33,816 nucleotides of DNA from Acidimicrobiaceae bacterium (GTDB lineage: Bacteria; Actinomycetota; Acidimicrobiia; Acidimicrobiales; Bog-793). Position numbers and translations under genes: made by a program. Each line of letters starts with the position of its first letter. Positions within the stretch are counted from its first letter, which is position 1. Of the stretch, positions 1-9,178 are shown piece by piece. Location of the stretch: positions 1 through 33,816 of the forward strand of contig DAHWHN010000084.1 of assembly GCA_027335685.1 (NCBI GenBank). The letters run 5' to 3'. The notes beneath the pieces are model-generated. The model ran no database searches. It was not told the DNA's origin and was given only the letters and a program-made list of their open reading frames with translations.

Positions 1-2
1 AG

Positions 3-593
3 CACGACGTGCGGGAGGTCGCGCCGAACCTGCTGACGATCTTCGACGACGGCGCCGCACCGGCGAGGGAAGCCGAGTCGCGTGCTCTCGTCGAGCGCAT
101 CGACCCCGCGGACCGCACCGCCACGCTCGTGCGCGCGTACCTTCCCCCTGGTGGCCTCCTCGCCGGTGCGCTCGGCAGCGTCGAGACGCTACCCGGCGGC
201 GACGTCGTCGTCGGGTGGGGCACGGCTCCGGTCTTCACCGAGTACAGCCGCGCCGGCTCGCTGCTCTACGAGGCGAGCCTGCCTGCGGGCGACGACTCCT
301 ACCGGGAGTACCGCGACCCGTGGTCCGCGACGCCGACGACGAGGCCGGCGGTCGTGCTCAGCGGGTCGGGAGCCTCCACCGTCGTCAACGTCAGCTGGAA
401 CGGGGCGACGGCGGTGCGGAGCTGGCGAGTCCTCGGCGGGTCGACCCGGCGGTCCCTCACGACCCGTGCAGTCGCGCCGGACGTCGAGTTCTCGACGTCC
501 ATCGCCGATCCTCGCCCGGGCGCGGTCGTCGCCGTGGAGGCGATCGGCCGCACCGGCGCCGTCCTCGCGCGGTCCGGCCTCGTGCGCGGCTGA
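3..593 (+). CDS. Arylsulfotransferase (ASST)-like protein, C-terminal part; 5' end lies outside the window
   Basis: Frame is open from the window edge (HDVREVAPNLLTIFDDGA...); motifs 'LPGGDVVVGWGTAPVFTEY' and 'SYREYRDPWSATPTTRP' resemble the ASST family. Confidence 0.75.
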   Translation, partial: HDVREVAPNLLTIFDDGAAPAREAESRALVERIDPADRTATLVRAYLPPGGLLAGALGSVETLPGGDVVVGWGTAPVFTEYSRAGSLLYEASLPAGDDSYREYRDPWSATPTTRPAVVLSGSGASTVVNVSWNGATAVRSWRVLGGSTRRSLTTRAVAPDVEFSTSIADPRPGAVVAVEAIGRTGAVLARSGLVRG

Positions 594-677
594 CAGCGGC
601 GTGCCCTGCGGCGCACCGACCAACGGGAGCGCCGAGGAGCCGCTCTCGGCCGCGGGTGCGACGGGTCGCCGAGCAGG

Positions 678-2897
678 TCAGCCGAGCAGGGTGAGCGCGT
701 CGTTGAACGTCGCGGAGGGCCGCATCGCCGCCGTCGCCTTGGCCGTGTCGGGGTGGTAGTAGCCGCCGATGTCGGTCGGCGTGCCCTGGGCCGCGGCGAG
801 CTCGTCCACGATGGCCTGCTCGTGCTCGCCGAGAGCGCGCGCGAGCTCGCCGAACGCCTTGGCGAGCTCGGCGTCGGCGTCCTGGGACGCGAGCTCTCGA
901 GCCCAGTACATCGCGAGGTAGAAGTGGCTGCCCCGGTTGTCGAGGGTGCCGACGGCACGGCGTGGCGACCTGTCCTCGAACAGGTACGTGGCCGTCGCGC
1001 GGTCGAGAGTGTCGGCGAGGATCTGCGCCCGGACGTTGCCCGTGCGGTGTGCGAGGTGCTCGAAGCTCGCGGCGAGCGCGAGGAACTCGCCGAGGCTGTC
1101 CCAACGAAGGTGGCCTTGCTCGAGGAGCTGCTGGACGTGCTTCGGGGCCGACCCCCCCGCCCCGGTCTCGAACAGCCCCCCGCCGCTCAGCAGTGGCACG
1201 ATCGACAGCATCTTCGCACTCGTCCCGAGCTCCATGATCGGAAACAGGTCCGTCAGGTAGTCGCGCAGGACGTTGCCGGTCGCCGAGATCGTGTTCTCGC
1301 CGCGCCGGATCCGCTCGAGAGAGAGCGCCGTGGCTCGCTCGGGCGCCATGATCGAGATCTCAAGACCTGTGGTGTCGTGCTCTGCGAGGTAGGCCGTCAC
1401 CTTCGCGATGACGTTCGCGTCGTGCGCGCGCTGCTCGTCGAGCCAGAAGACGACCGGATCGCCGGTTGCGCGGGCGCGGTCCACGGCGAGCTTGACCCAG
1501 TCGCGGATCGGCACGTCCTTCGTCTGGCACATCCGGAAGATGTCTCCGGCCGCCACGGTGTGCTCGAGCAGGACCTCGCCGCCGGTCCCGACGACGCGCA
1601 CCGTGCCGGCGGCGGGGATCTCGAAGGTCTTGTCGTGGCTGCCGTACTCCTCGGCCGCCTGTGCCATCAGGCCGACGTTGGGCACGGACCCGAGGGTCGC
1701 CGGGTCGAACGCGCCGTTGGCGCGGCAGTCGTCGACGACGACCTGGTAGACCCCTGCGTAGCTGCTGTCCGGGATCACGGCGAGGGTGTCCCGCTCCTCG
1801 CCGTCGGGTCCCCACATGTGGCCGGACGCGCGGATCATCGCCGGCATCGACGCATCGACGATGACGTCGCTCGGCACGTGGAGGTTGGTGACACCGCGGT
1901 CCGAGTCGACCATCGCGAGCGCGGGCCCCGCTGCCAGCTCGGCGTCGAACGACGCACGGATCGCCGCGCCGCCGTCGAGGGCATCGAGGCCCGTGAAGAT
2001 CGCGCCGAGCCCGTCGTTCGCCCGTAGCCCTGCGGCTGCGAGCGCCTCCCCGTGCTCGGCGAAGGTCTTCGGGAAGAAGGCACGCACTGCGTGGCCGAAG
2101 ATTATGGGGTCCGAGACCTTCATCATGGTCGCCTTGAGGTGCACCGACAGCAGGAGGTCCTCGGACTTGGCCTGCTCGACCTGGTCTCGCAGGAAGCGCT
2201 GGAGCGCGGCCGCGCGCATGACGGCCGCGTCGACGATCTCGCCCTCGAGGACGGGCACCGCCTCGCGGAGCACGATCGTCCGCCTGTCGTCGGTGACGAG
2301 CTCGATGCGGAGGCTGCCCGCTGCAGCCAGGACGGCCGAGCGCTCGGTGGAGCGGAAGTCGTCCGCGTCCATGTGCGCGACGCGCGTGCGCGACTCCGGG
2401 CTCCACGGGCCCATCCGGTGGGGGTGGGCGCGTGCGTAGCTCTTCACCGAGGCGGGTGCGCGCCGGTCCGAGTTCCCCTGGCGCAGCACGGGGTTGACGG
2501 CGCTGCCGAGGATCTTGTCGTAGCGCGCACGCACGTCGCGCTCGTCCTCACCCTGCGGGTCGTCCGGAAAGTCCGGCACGGGATAGCCCTGGTCCTGTAG
2601 CTCCGCGATCGCGGCCTTCAACTGGGGCACCGATGCGGAGATGTTGGGCAGCTTGATGATGTTCGCCTCGGGGCTCGTCGCGAGGCGGCCCAGCTCGGCG
2701 AGGTCGTCGTCGGCGCGCTGGCCCGGGGCGAGCCGCTCGGGGAAGGCCGCGAGGATCCGTCCGGCGAGGGAGATGTCGCGCGTCTCGACTCGGACCCCGG
2801 CTGTCGCGGCGTAGGCCTGGAGCACGGGCAGGAAGGAGTAGGTCGCGAGGGCCGGAGCCTCGTCCGTGTGGGTGTAGATGATGCTCGATTCGGTCAC
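678..2897 (-). CDS. icd: NADP-dependent isocitrate dehydrogenase, monomeric type
   Basis: 740 codons from GTG at 2897 ([30 protein letters not shown]...); family-typical sequence and length. Confidence 0.95.
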   Translation of the reverse strand: MTESSIIYTHTDEAPALATYSFLPVLQAYAATAGVRVETRDISLAGRILAAFPERLAPGQRADDDLAELGRLATSPEANIIKLPNISASVPQLKAAIAELQDQGYPVPDFPDDPQGEDERDVRARYDKILGSAVNPVLRQGNSDRRAPASVKSYARAHPHRMGPWSPESRTRVAHMDADDFRSTERSAVLAAAGSLRIELVTDDRRTIVLREAVPVLEGEIVDAAVMRAAALQRFLRDQVEQAKSEDLLLSVHLKATMMKVSDPIIFGHAVRAFFPKTFAEHGEALAAAGLRANDGLGAIFTGLDALDGGAAIRASFDAELAAGPALAMVDSDRGVTNLHVPSDVIVDASMPAMIRASGHMWGPDGEERDTLAVIPDSSYAGVYQVVVDDCRANGAFDPATLGSVPNVGLMAQAAEEYGSHDKTFEIPAAGTVRVVGTGGEVLLEHTVAAGDIFRMCQTKDVPIRDWVKLAVDRARATGDPVVFWLDEQRAHDANVIAKVTAYLAEHDTTGLEISIMAPERATALSLERIRRGENTISATGNVLRDYLTDLFPIMELGTSAKMLSIVPLLSGGGLFETGAGGSAPKHVQQLLEQGHLRWDSLGEFLALAASFEHLAHRTGNVRAQILADTLDRATATYLFEDRSPRRAVGTLDNRGSHFYLAMYWARELASQDADAELAKAFGELARALGEHEQAIVDELAAAQGTPTDIGGYYHPDTAKATAAMRPSATFNDALTLLG

Positions 2898-3108
2898 CGC
2901 TACCTCGCCTCTCGTCGTGCGCCGTCCACCTTGCCAGCTCCGGCGTCGCCGCCGGGCCTGCGCCGCATCCGGGCCTGCCCCGGGCGTCGTCCGCGACGAG
3001 TCGCGTCGGCTGGCGCCGGTCGAGCCTACGTCCCGTCCGGCCGAGCTGGGGCCTGCCGACGCGCACGGCGCCCCGCCCGAGCCCCGCGTGCCTAGGATCC
3101 GGACCGAC

Positions 3109-3972
3109 GTGGACGCTTCGGAGCTCGAGCCGGATCCAGCCGGCGTCGGCCTGGCTCGGCCCGGTCGGCGCGTGTGGTCGCGCTGGTTCTCGCGACGGGC
3201 GCTGCTGCTCCACCTCGAGGTCGTGATCGTCGCTCCGGGTTGTGCGGTTGCCGGGTGGTGGCAGGCGACGCGCGCCCTGGCGGGCAACGCCCTCAGCTGG
3301 GTCTACTCGGTGGAGTGGCCGATCTTCGCGCTGCTCGCCATCGCGGGGTGGTGGCACCTGCTCCACGAGGACCCTGCCGCCTATCGTGCCCGTAAGTCCG
3401 GGTCCGACCCCCGGCCCGGTCCGCCGTCCGGCCCGGCGGCAGGCACGGCGGGGGTCGGACCCGGTCGGGCCGGCACGACGAGCGCAGTTCCCGTTGCATC
3501 CGCCTCTGGCGGAGCTGCCCACGCGTCCGCCTCCGGCGGAGCCGGTGTCGTCGAGGCCGAGCCGGGACGCCGGGCGACCGTCGACGGCGCGACCGCGCGG
3601 TTCGCGACGGCGCTTGCCGTCCTCGCGGTCTGCGAGCTGCTGACCGGGATGGCAACCCTCGTCGCCGTCTCGCCCGAGCGCCCGACCGGCTGGTTGCCGC
3701 CGCGGTGGGCGGCGCTGTACGTCGTGCACGGCGCCGTCGGCTTCCCGCTCGCCGTCGGGGCGGTGCTCCTGCTCGTGCGGGTGCGGACAGCGCCACGTCT
3801 TGCCCGGCTGAGCGGCTGGATCGGCGGCGTCGGCGTCGGTGTCGCGGCGACCGGCGGCCTGCTCACCGTCTCGCACCCGGCTCGCCTCGCGGGGATGGCT
3901 CTCATGCTCCTCGGTGCCGTCACCGCGGGCTTCGGCTACCTCTTCCCGACGTTCGAGAAGCTCGGGAGCTGA
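3109..3972 (+). CDS. Multi-pass membrane protein of unknown function with a low-complexity linker
   Basis: Hydrophobic segments on both sides of an [13 protein letters not shown]...[17 protein letters not shown] linker; GTG start 10 nt after a taggat box. Confidence 0.65.
   Translation: MDASELEPDPAGVGLARPGRRVWSRWFSRRALLLHLEVVIVAPGCAVAGWWQATRALAGNALSWVYSVEWPIFALLAIAGWWHLLHEDPAAYRARKSGSDPRPGPPSGPAAGTAGVGPGRAGTTSAVPVASASGGAAHASASGGAGVVEAEPGRRATVDGATARFATALAVLAVCELLTGMATLVAVSPERPTGWLPPRWAALYVVHGAVGFPLAVGAVLLLVRVRTAPRLARLSGWIGGVGVGVAATGGLLTVSHPARLAGMALMLLGAVTAGFGYLFPTFEKLGS
3398..3464. repeat. Perfect 16-bp inverted repeat (ccgggtccgacccccg ... cgggggtcggacccgg) with a 35-nt spacer inside the membrane-protein linker
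   Basis: Read directly: arms 3398-3413 and 3449-3464. Confidence 0.85.
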
Positions 3973-3993
3973 CCTGGGGCCTGGCGTGGGGTG

Positions 3994-4020
3994 TTGGCAC
4001 TCTCGGTAGGAGAGTGCTAA
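3994..4020. promoter_or_regulatory. CIRCE element (HrcA operator)
   Basis: TTGGCACTC-N9-GAGTGCTAA, one mismatch from TTAGCACTC-N9-GAGTGCTAA; overlaps a TTGGCA-N16-GCTAAT promoter-like pair. Confidence 0.9.
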
Positions 4021-4090
4021 TCTGCAGACGTCACCAGAAGGCGTGGTGCACATCCTGCGAAGGGCAGGTGTGCGTTGGGAGGTGATTGTG

Positions 4091-4525
4091 GTGGCGTTGG
4101 TGCGTTCCGATCCGTTCCGCGATTTCGACCGCCTCGCTCAGCAGCTTTGGGGCTTCCCCGCCGGCAGCCGGCCCTTGGCGATGCCGATGGATGCCTACCG
4201 CAAGGGCGACGCGTTCTTGATCCAGCTCGACCTGCCCGGTGTCGCACCTGACTCGATCGAGCTGACGGTCGAGGACAACGTCTTGACCGTGAAGGCCGAG
4301 CGACCCTCGCCGTCGGCCGGCGACGGCGTCGAGGCCCTCGTTGCCGAGCGTCTCTTCGGCTCGTTCAGCCGGCAGGTGTTCCTCGGGGACAACCTCGACA
4401 CGACCAAGATCGAGGCCGAGTACGAGGCGGGTGTGCTCACGCTGTCGATACCCGTCGCCGCCCATGCGAAGCCTCGGCGCATCGAGGTGACACATCGGGC
4501 CGACGCGCAGCGGTTGACGGCCTGA
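4091..4525 (+). CDS. Hsp20/alpha-crystallin family small heat-shock protein
   Basis: VALVRSDPFRDFDRLAQQLWG... and 'FSRQVFLGDNLDTTKIEAEYEAGVLTLSIPVAAHAKPRRIEV'; GGGAGG upstream; a GTG at 4088 is also possible. Confidence 0.92.
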   Translation: MALVRSDPFRDFDRLAQQLWGFPAGSRPLAMPMDAYRKGDAFLIQLDLPGVAPDSIELTVEDNVLTVKAERPSPSAGDGVEALVAERLFGSFSRQVFLGDNLDTTKIEAEYEAGVLTLSIPVAAHAKPRRIEVTHRADAQRLTA

Positions 4526-4592
4526 CGCCTCGAACGGCCGAGGTCTCGGACCAAGGCGGTGCCGGCGGGGCGGTCGCGGCGCACGACAGGTG

Positions 4593-5402
4593 TCAGCGGC
4601 CGCCCCAGCGGCGCAAGGCGGTCTGGCGCACGCCGAAGGTGACGACCGTCCGGCGCGCGTCGCGCAGGAAGGGGGCGAGCGCAGCCTCGACCTCGTCGAG
4701 CTCCTGCTCGCTGTGCGTACCCGACGTCAGGATCTGGTCGCGTCGTGCCGCCAGGTCGAGCATGGACATCGCGGCGACCTGGGCCGCTGTGGGCGTGACG
4801 GTGCGGACCGCTGCGTGCACGACGGCTGTGCCCCGCGGTGGCGCCATGGCGGCGAGGAGCTGGCCGGCGTAGAGCTCCTTACCCTCGGCGCGTCGCGACA
4901 GGGCTGCGACGTCGAGGTAGCCGAGGAAGGCGGGCTCGTCGGTCCGGATCCACTCGAGGTCCTCGAGGACGAGCCAGCCCCGCTCGACGAGCTGGCTGGC
5001 CCAGCGCTCGACGAGGCCGACCGGGTGGCCGAGATCCGCGAGGACCAGCCGGCCGTAGGCGAGCTCGAGAGGTGCCCGCGGCAGCGGCGTCGCCGTCACG
5101 TCGTGGCGGACGAAGCGGGCCGCCGGTACGAGCGAGGCTGCTTCGGCGAGGAAGCCGGCAGAGATGTCTGCACCCGTCACCTCCGCGCTCGTGAACCGCT
5201 CGGCGAGCAGCTTGGTCGAGTGGCCGGGCCCGCAGCCGAGGTCGAGGACCGCCGTCGGGTGGCCGGCAGGCAGGGCGTCGAGCAGAGCCACCGTCGACGG
5301 GGCGAAGATCTGCGCGGCGATCTGGAGGCGGTCGCTCGCTGCTGGGACGATGGCGGGCTCGTCGCCGCGTGGCCGTCGGGGGGTCGTGGTGCGGCGGACC
5401 AT
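4593..5402 (-). CDS. Class I SAM-dependent methyltransferase
   Basis: Motif I 'VLDLGCGPGHSTKLLAERF'; ATG at 5402 with AGGAGAG upstream; 270 codons. Confidence 0.85.
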   Translation of the reverse strand: MVRRTTTPRRPRGDEPAIVPAASDRLQIAAQIFAPSTVALLDALPAGHPTAVLDLGCGPGHSTKLLAERFTSAEVTGADISAGFLAEAASLVPAARFVRHDVTATPLPRAPLELAYGRLVLADLGHPVGLVERWASQLVERGWLVLEDLEWIRTDEPAFLGYLDVAALSRRAEGKELYAGQLLAAMAPPRGTAVVHAAVRTVTPTAAQVAAMSMLDLAARRDQILTSGTHSEQELDEVEAALAPFLRDARRTVVTFGVRQTALRRWGGR

Positions 5403-5452
5403 CGTGTGCGCATCTCTCCTGCGTGCGCTCGTCGAAGCGTCGCCGCGGGAGC

Positions 5453-6895
5453 TTAGCCACGTGCGGCGAAGGTGGCCGCCGAGGCGGGCTCGCCGGTGCC
5501 GGGCTCGGCGATCTCGGCCCGGACGCGCTGCCTGCCGAGCAGCGCGTAGACGCCGGCGGCAACGCCGAAGCCGAGGTAGATGGAGAGGTCGGCGCCTCCG
5601 CTCAGGCGCGAGAGCGGACCGACGAAGGGCCCGGAGTCGGTGAAGGAGAGAGCGGCGCCCATCCCGAGAAGCTGCGCGAGCACCGCGGAGCGGTTCCACC
5701 CGCCCCGACGCCCGTAGATGCCAGCGCTCGGCGAGAACAGCGAGCCGAGGTCGTAGCGACCGCGCCGCAGGGCCGCGTCGGCCAGGTAGACCCCGGCCCA
5801 CGGCGCGAGCCACACCATGATGAGCTGGACGAAGTCGCCGACGAGCACTGTGAACGAGCTCGACAGGATCGCCCAGGTCGTGAGCGCGGCACAGGCGACC
5901 GTGTCGACGACGACGCACTGGGACCTGCGGAGCGGGGCGCCTGCCGCCTGGAGCGAGACGCCGGAGGAGTAGAGGTCGAGCGCGTTGATCGCGAGGAGCT
6001 GGCAGATCGCGACGACGAGGTAGGGCACGGTGAACCAGGACGGGAACGCTCCGGGCAGGCCGCTCACGACCGAGACCGACGACGGGTCGTGGAGGCCAGA
6101 CGCCACGGCCGCGCCGAGGAGCTCCGCGAGGAGCACCGGGACGCCCCCGCCGAGCGCGACCGCTCCGACGACCCGGCGCGCCGGGACGTCGACGGGCAGG
6201 TAGCGCGAGTAGTCGTTCGCGTTCTCCGTCCAGCTCATCGCGCCGCCCGAGAGGACGATCACGGCAGCGATCGTCAGCACCTGCCAGCTGGCGCCGTGCG
6301 CGGCCGCCGCGAGGTGCACCCGCGGCGCGGCGAGGACGGCGAGGGCGACGAAGCTTCCGGCGAACAGCCAACCGAGCACCTTCAGCACGGCGGTGAGCGT
6401 CGCGTGGCCGAACCACGGCAGGACGAGCTGGGCGAGGGCGGCGAGCACGACGAGAGCGCACGTCGCGGGCGTCCCGGGGTCGGCGCCGGCCTCGCGGGCG
6501 AGTGCGAGGCCCGCGAGCACCACGAGCGCGAGGCCGAGCGTCTCGAAGCCGACCTGCGTGAGCCAGTTCAGCGCGGCGAGCGCACGGTTGGGCCGGGGGC
6601 CGAACACGGCGAGCCCGACGCCGAACGCCGTCGTGCCCGTGACCGGTCCCTGGAGGCTCGCGAGACCGGTCACGACCCACGCGAGGTTGCCGGCGACGAT
6701 GACGAGGACGGCTTGGCGAAGGCTGACGCCGAGGCCGACGACGAGAGCGCCGTAGACGACGTACTTGAGGTTGAAGCTCGCCCCGGCCCAGAGCCCGGCG
6801 AGCGCTCGCGCGCTGAGCGGTCGCTCGCTGTCTGGGACGTGGTCGATCCCGCGTCGCTCCACGAGGAACGACGCGTAGCCGCGCTCGCGCTCCAT
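5453..6895 (-). CDS. NCS1-family nucleobase/cation symporter, CytX-like; probable hydroxymethylpyrimidine/thiamine-precursor transporter
   Basis: 481 codons with NCS1-like sequence (RPLSARALAGLWAGASFNLKYVVYGALVVGLG; SWTENANDYSRYLP); preceded directly by a TPP riboswitch. Confidence 0.85.
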   Translation of the reverse strand: MERERGYASFLVERRGIDHVPDSERPLSARALAGLWAGASFNLKYVVYGALVVGLGVSLRQAVLVIVAGNLAWVVTGLASLQGPVTGTTAFGVGLAVFGPRPNRALAALNWLTQVGFETLGLALVVLAGLALAREAGADPGTPATCALVVLAALAQLVLPWFGHATLTAVLKVLGWLFAGSFVALAVLAAPRVHLAAAAHGASWQVLTIAAVIVLSGGAMSWTENANDYSRYLPVDVPARRVVGAVALGGGVPVLLAELLGAAVASGLHDPSSVSVVSGLPGAFPSWFTVPYLVVAICQLLAINALDLYSSGVSLQAAGAPLRRSQCVVVDTVACAALTTWAILSSSFTVLVGDFVQLIMVWLAPWAGVYLADAALRRGRYDLGSLFSPSAGIYGRRGGWNRSAVLAQLLGMGAALSFTDSGPFVGPLSRLSGGADLSIYLGFGVAAGVYALLGRQRVRAEIAEPGTGEPASAATFAARG

Positions 6896-6897
6896 GC

Positions 6898-6992
6898 CAC
6901 TCCCTCCGCCGGCATTACCCGGATCAGGTCGTGCGGTCGGCGCCCGATCTGGCGCCCTCTCAGCCCGGTGATGCCGAGCTCCCGCGTGTGCC
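6898..6992 (-). ncRNA. TPP (THI-box) riboswitch
   Basis: Minus strand reads ...GGCATCACCGGGCTGAGAGGGCGCC...GACCTGATCCGGGTAATGCCGGCGGAGGGA, matching conserved THI-box blocks (CTGAGA; ACCTGATCCGGGTAATGCCGGCGGAGGGA). The distal boundary is approximate. Confidence 0.95.
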
Positions 6993-7016
6993 GGCTGCTG
7001 CCGGCCGGCCCAGACG

Positions 7017-7952
7017 CTACCGCGACGAGGCCGGCCCCGTACGCCCGCGGCCGGCGCGCTCCTGCAGGGCCCCGACCACGACGGCGGCGGGCGAGCGCGC
7101 CGCGTCGGGCGCGCCGGTGACGAGGACAAGGCCTCTCGTCCGGGCGAGCGTGACGAGCCGGTCGAGCTCGGCTCCGTGCGACCCGTGGAGCAGGGCCCGG
7201 TACGCGGCCGCGACCTCGCCGTCGGGCTCGACGACCTCGCCCATCGCGCGCGCGAGCGCACCGGGGGGGGCGAGGCTGGCGAGCCACTCGTCGAACGGCG
7301 CATCGTCGGCCCGGATCCCCGCCGGCCACCGGCGGTCGACGAGGACCCGCCAGGCCGATCCAGCCGGTGGGGCCGCACCGACGTCCCGCACGGTGGCGTC
7401 GAGCGGCCCGCCGGCCACCCGCGTGCCCCCGCCTGTCCCCGGCGAGACCGGCGCATCTCCGACCGACGCATCTCCGACCGGCGCATCTCGGCCTGGCGCT
7501 GCTCGCACGCGTCGGGCCGCCCCGTCCGGCCCCTCCCCGCCGCCCGAAGCCAGGGCATGGCCGCTCGCGCGGAGCCTCCGGATCTCCTCGAGGTGGAGCG
7601 GAGCGAGGCGGGCGAGGGCCTCGTGGCCGGCGGTCCCGAGCGTCACGCGGACGACCCGGTGGTCCTGGGCGTCGCTCTGACGAGCGACGAGGCCCGCCAC
7701 CTCCGCACGCTGGACCAGCTCGACGGCGCTGTGGTGCTTGAGCAGCAAGGTCTCGGCGATGTCGTTGATCGTCGGTCCGGACGCGCCGTCGTGCCCGCGG
7801 ACCACGAGCAGGAGCTGGTGCTGCGCGGGGGTCACGCCGGCCAAGCGCGCCCGGGTCTCGCTCCAGTGCAGGAAGCGCCGGAGCTCCGTGCGCAGCTCGA
7901 GGAGCTCGCGGAACTCCTCCTCGCCGAGATCTGCCGCGTCCGGTTCCGCCAT
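7017..7952 (-). CDS. MarR-family winged-helix regulator fused to a C-terminal DUF488 (YeaO-like) domain
   Basis: N-term ELRTELRRFLHWSETRARLAGVTPAQHQLLLVVRGH...TLLLKHHSAVELVQRAEVAGLVARQSDAQDHRVVRVTLG (MarR); C-term WRVLVDRRWPAGIRADDAPFDEWLASLAPPGAL...EVAAAYRALL (DUF488-like); 312 codons. Confidence 0.82.
   Translation of the reverse strand: MAEPDAADLGEEEFRELLELRTELRRFLHWSETRARLAGVTPAQHQLLLVVRGHDGASGPTINDIAETLLLKHHSAVELVQRAEVAGLVARQSDAQDHRVVRVTLGTAGHEALARLAPLHLEEIRRLRASGHALASGGGEGPDGAARRVRAAPGRDAPVGDASVGDAPVSPGTGGGTRVAGGPLDATVRDVGAAPPAGSAWRVLVDRRWPAGIRADDAPFDEWLASLAPPGALARAMGEVVEPDGEVAAAYRALLHGSHGAELDRLVTLARTRGLVLVTGAPDAARSPAAVVVGALQERAGRGRTGPASSR
7446..7490. repeat. Three tandem 15-bp units (gaccggcgcatctcc / gaccgacgcatctcc / gaccggcgcatctcg) encoding the interdomain linker
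   Basis: Read directly; encodes DAPVGDASVGDAPVSPG on the minus strand. Confidence 0.8.
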
Positions 7953-7976
7953 CGCCCCGAGGCTAGGCGACCCCGA

Positions 7977-8007
7977 CCCGTGCGATCCTGGGGCAGAATC
8001 GCACGGG
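7977..8007. promoter_or_regulatory. 31-bp dyad, CCCGTGCGAT-N11-ATCGCACGGG: candidate operator between the MarR-DUF488 and hydrolase genes
   Basis: Perfect 10-bp arms (7977-7986, 7998-8007) in the divergent intergenic region, abutting the hydrolase GTG. Confidence 0.8.
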
Positions 8008-9128
8008 TGCGGCACCTCCGGCGGCTCCTCGTGCTCGTCGCCACCACCTCGGCCACCTTCGCCGCCGCGCGGCTCCTCGTGTCCCGCCAGCTCGTCGAGG
8101 TGCGGCGCCGGCCCCGCTATCCCCACCGTGTCGTCTCGGTCGACCCAGGCCCGGCCGGCGGCACGACCGTGACGCTCGTGCGCGACGTCGCGACCGAGCG
8201 TGCCGGTACCTACGGCCTGGCCTGGCGAGGCGGGCACGCGGTCGTCGGCGAGGTGACGGAGCGGACCCGTCACCGCGTCGTGCGGCCCGTCGTCCGGGTC
8301 GACTCGGGGGAGATCGTCCCGGGACGGGTGGCCTTCGACCACGTCGACGTCGGCGACCCGCGTGCCGCGTTCGGTCTCGAGTTCGAGGAGATCTCCCTCG
8401 AGAGCGACGTCGGCCTCCTACCGGCGTGGGTCGTCCCGGCCCGTGGCGCCGACTGGGTCGTCGTCGTCCACGGCTACGGGGGTCGGCGCCCGAGCGCGCT
8501 GTCGTTCCTCCCGATGCTCCGGCGCCTCGAGCTCAACGCCGTCGTGCCGGCGTACCGCAACGACCCCGACGCCCCGCCGAGCCCGGACGGGCTCTACCAC
8601 CTCGGCGCGACGGAGTGGCGCGACGTCGACGCGGCGATCGCCGCCTGCCTCGAACGCGGCGCCGCGCGCGTCGTGCTCTACGGCTGGTCGATGGGCGGGG
8701 CCATCGTCCTCCAGGCCGCCGCCGCGAGCCCCCACCGGGACGCGATCTCCTGCCTGCTGCTCGACGCTCCCGTCGTCGACTGGCGGGCGGTGCTCCTCCA
8801 CATCGGGCGGCGCCGGCACCTGCCCGACGCCCTCGTCCGCAGCGCGATGCGACGCACCGAGCGGCGGATCGGCGTCGACTTCGACGACCTCGACTGGGTC
8901 CGCCGCTCGGGCGAGATCACGGTGCCGGTCCTCGTGGTCCACGGCGACGGCGACCAGACGGTTCCCGTCGCACGCTCGTCGGACCTCGCGCGCGCTCGCC
9001 CCGACCTCGTGCGGCTTCGGATCGTCGCCGGAGCAGGTCACGTCGGCTCGTGGAACGTCGACCCTTCCGGCTACGAGGGCGCGGTCCGCTCCTTCCTCGA
9101 CGAGGTGGCGGTCCCGGAGCGGAGCTGA
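8007..9128 (+). CDS. Alpha/beta hydrolase with N-terminal hydrophobic segment
   Basis: 'VVVVHGYGGRRPSALSFLPMLRRLELNAVVPAYRND', nucleophile elbow 'GWSMGG', 'VLVVHGDGDQTVP', 'GAGHVGSW'. Confidence 0.88.
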   Translation: MRHLRRLLVLVATTSATFAAARLLVSRQLVEVRRRPRYPHRVVSVDPGPAGGTTVTLVRDVATERAGTYGLAWRGGHAVVGEVTERTRHRVVRPVVRVDSGEIVPGRVAFDHVDVGDPRAAFGLEFEEISLESDVGLLPAWVVPARGADWVVVVHGYGGRRPSALSFLPMLRRLELNAVVPAYRNDPDAPPSPDGLYHLGATEWRDVDAAIAACLERGAARVVLYGWSMGGAIVLQAAAASPHRDAISCLLLDAPVVDWRAVLLHIGRRRHLPDALVRSAMRRTERRIGVDFDDLDWVRRSGEITVPVLVVHGDGDQTVPVARSSDLARARPDLVRLRIVAGAGHVGSWNVDPSGYEGAVRSFLDEVAVPERS

Positions 9129-9178
9129 GCGTCGGGGTGCCGCACGCAGCACCGGCTGTGCCGGTACCCTGGCGGGCC

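Noticed and set aside
5369-7120. 583-aa plus-strand ORF across the transporter and riboswitch
   Set aside because: Antisense of the NCS1 gene; charged low-complexity translation
7446-7490. CRISPR-like array
   Set aside because: Units are 15 bp and contiguous with no spacers; it is an in-frame coding tandem repeat. No CRISPR array seen in the window
8426-9178. N-terminal extension of the LCP ORF (8426-10855)
   Set aside because: The extension is an out-of-frame reading of the hydrolase gene; the real ATG at 9179 follows a taccct box and begins a typical LCP N-terminus
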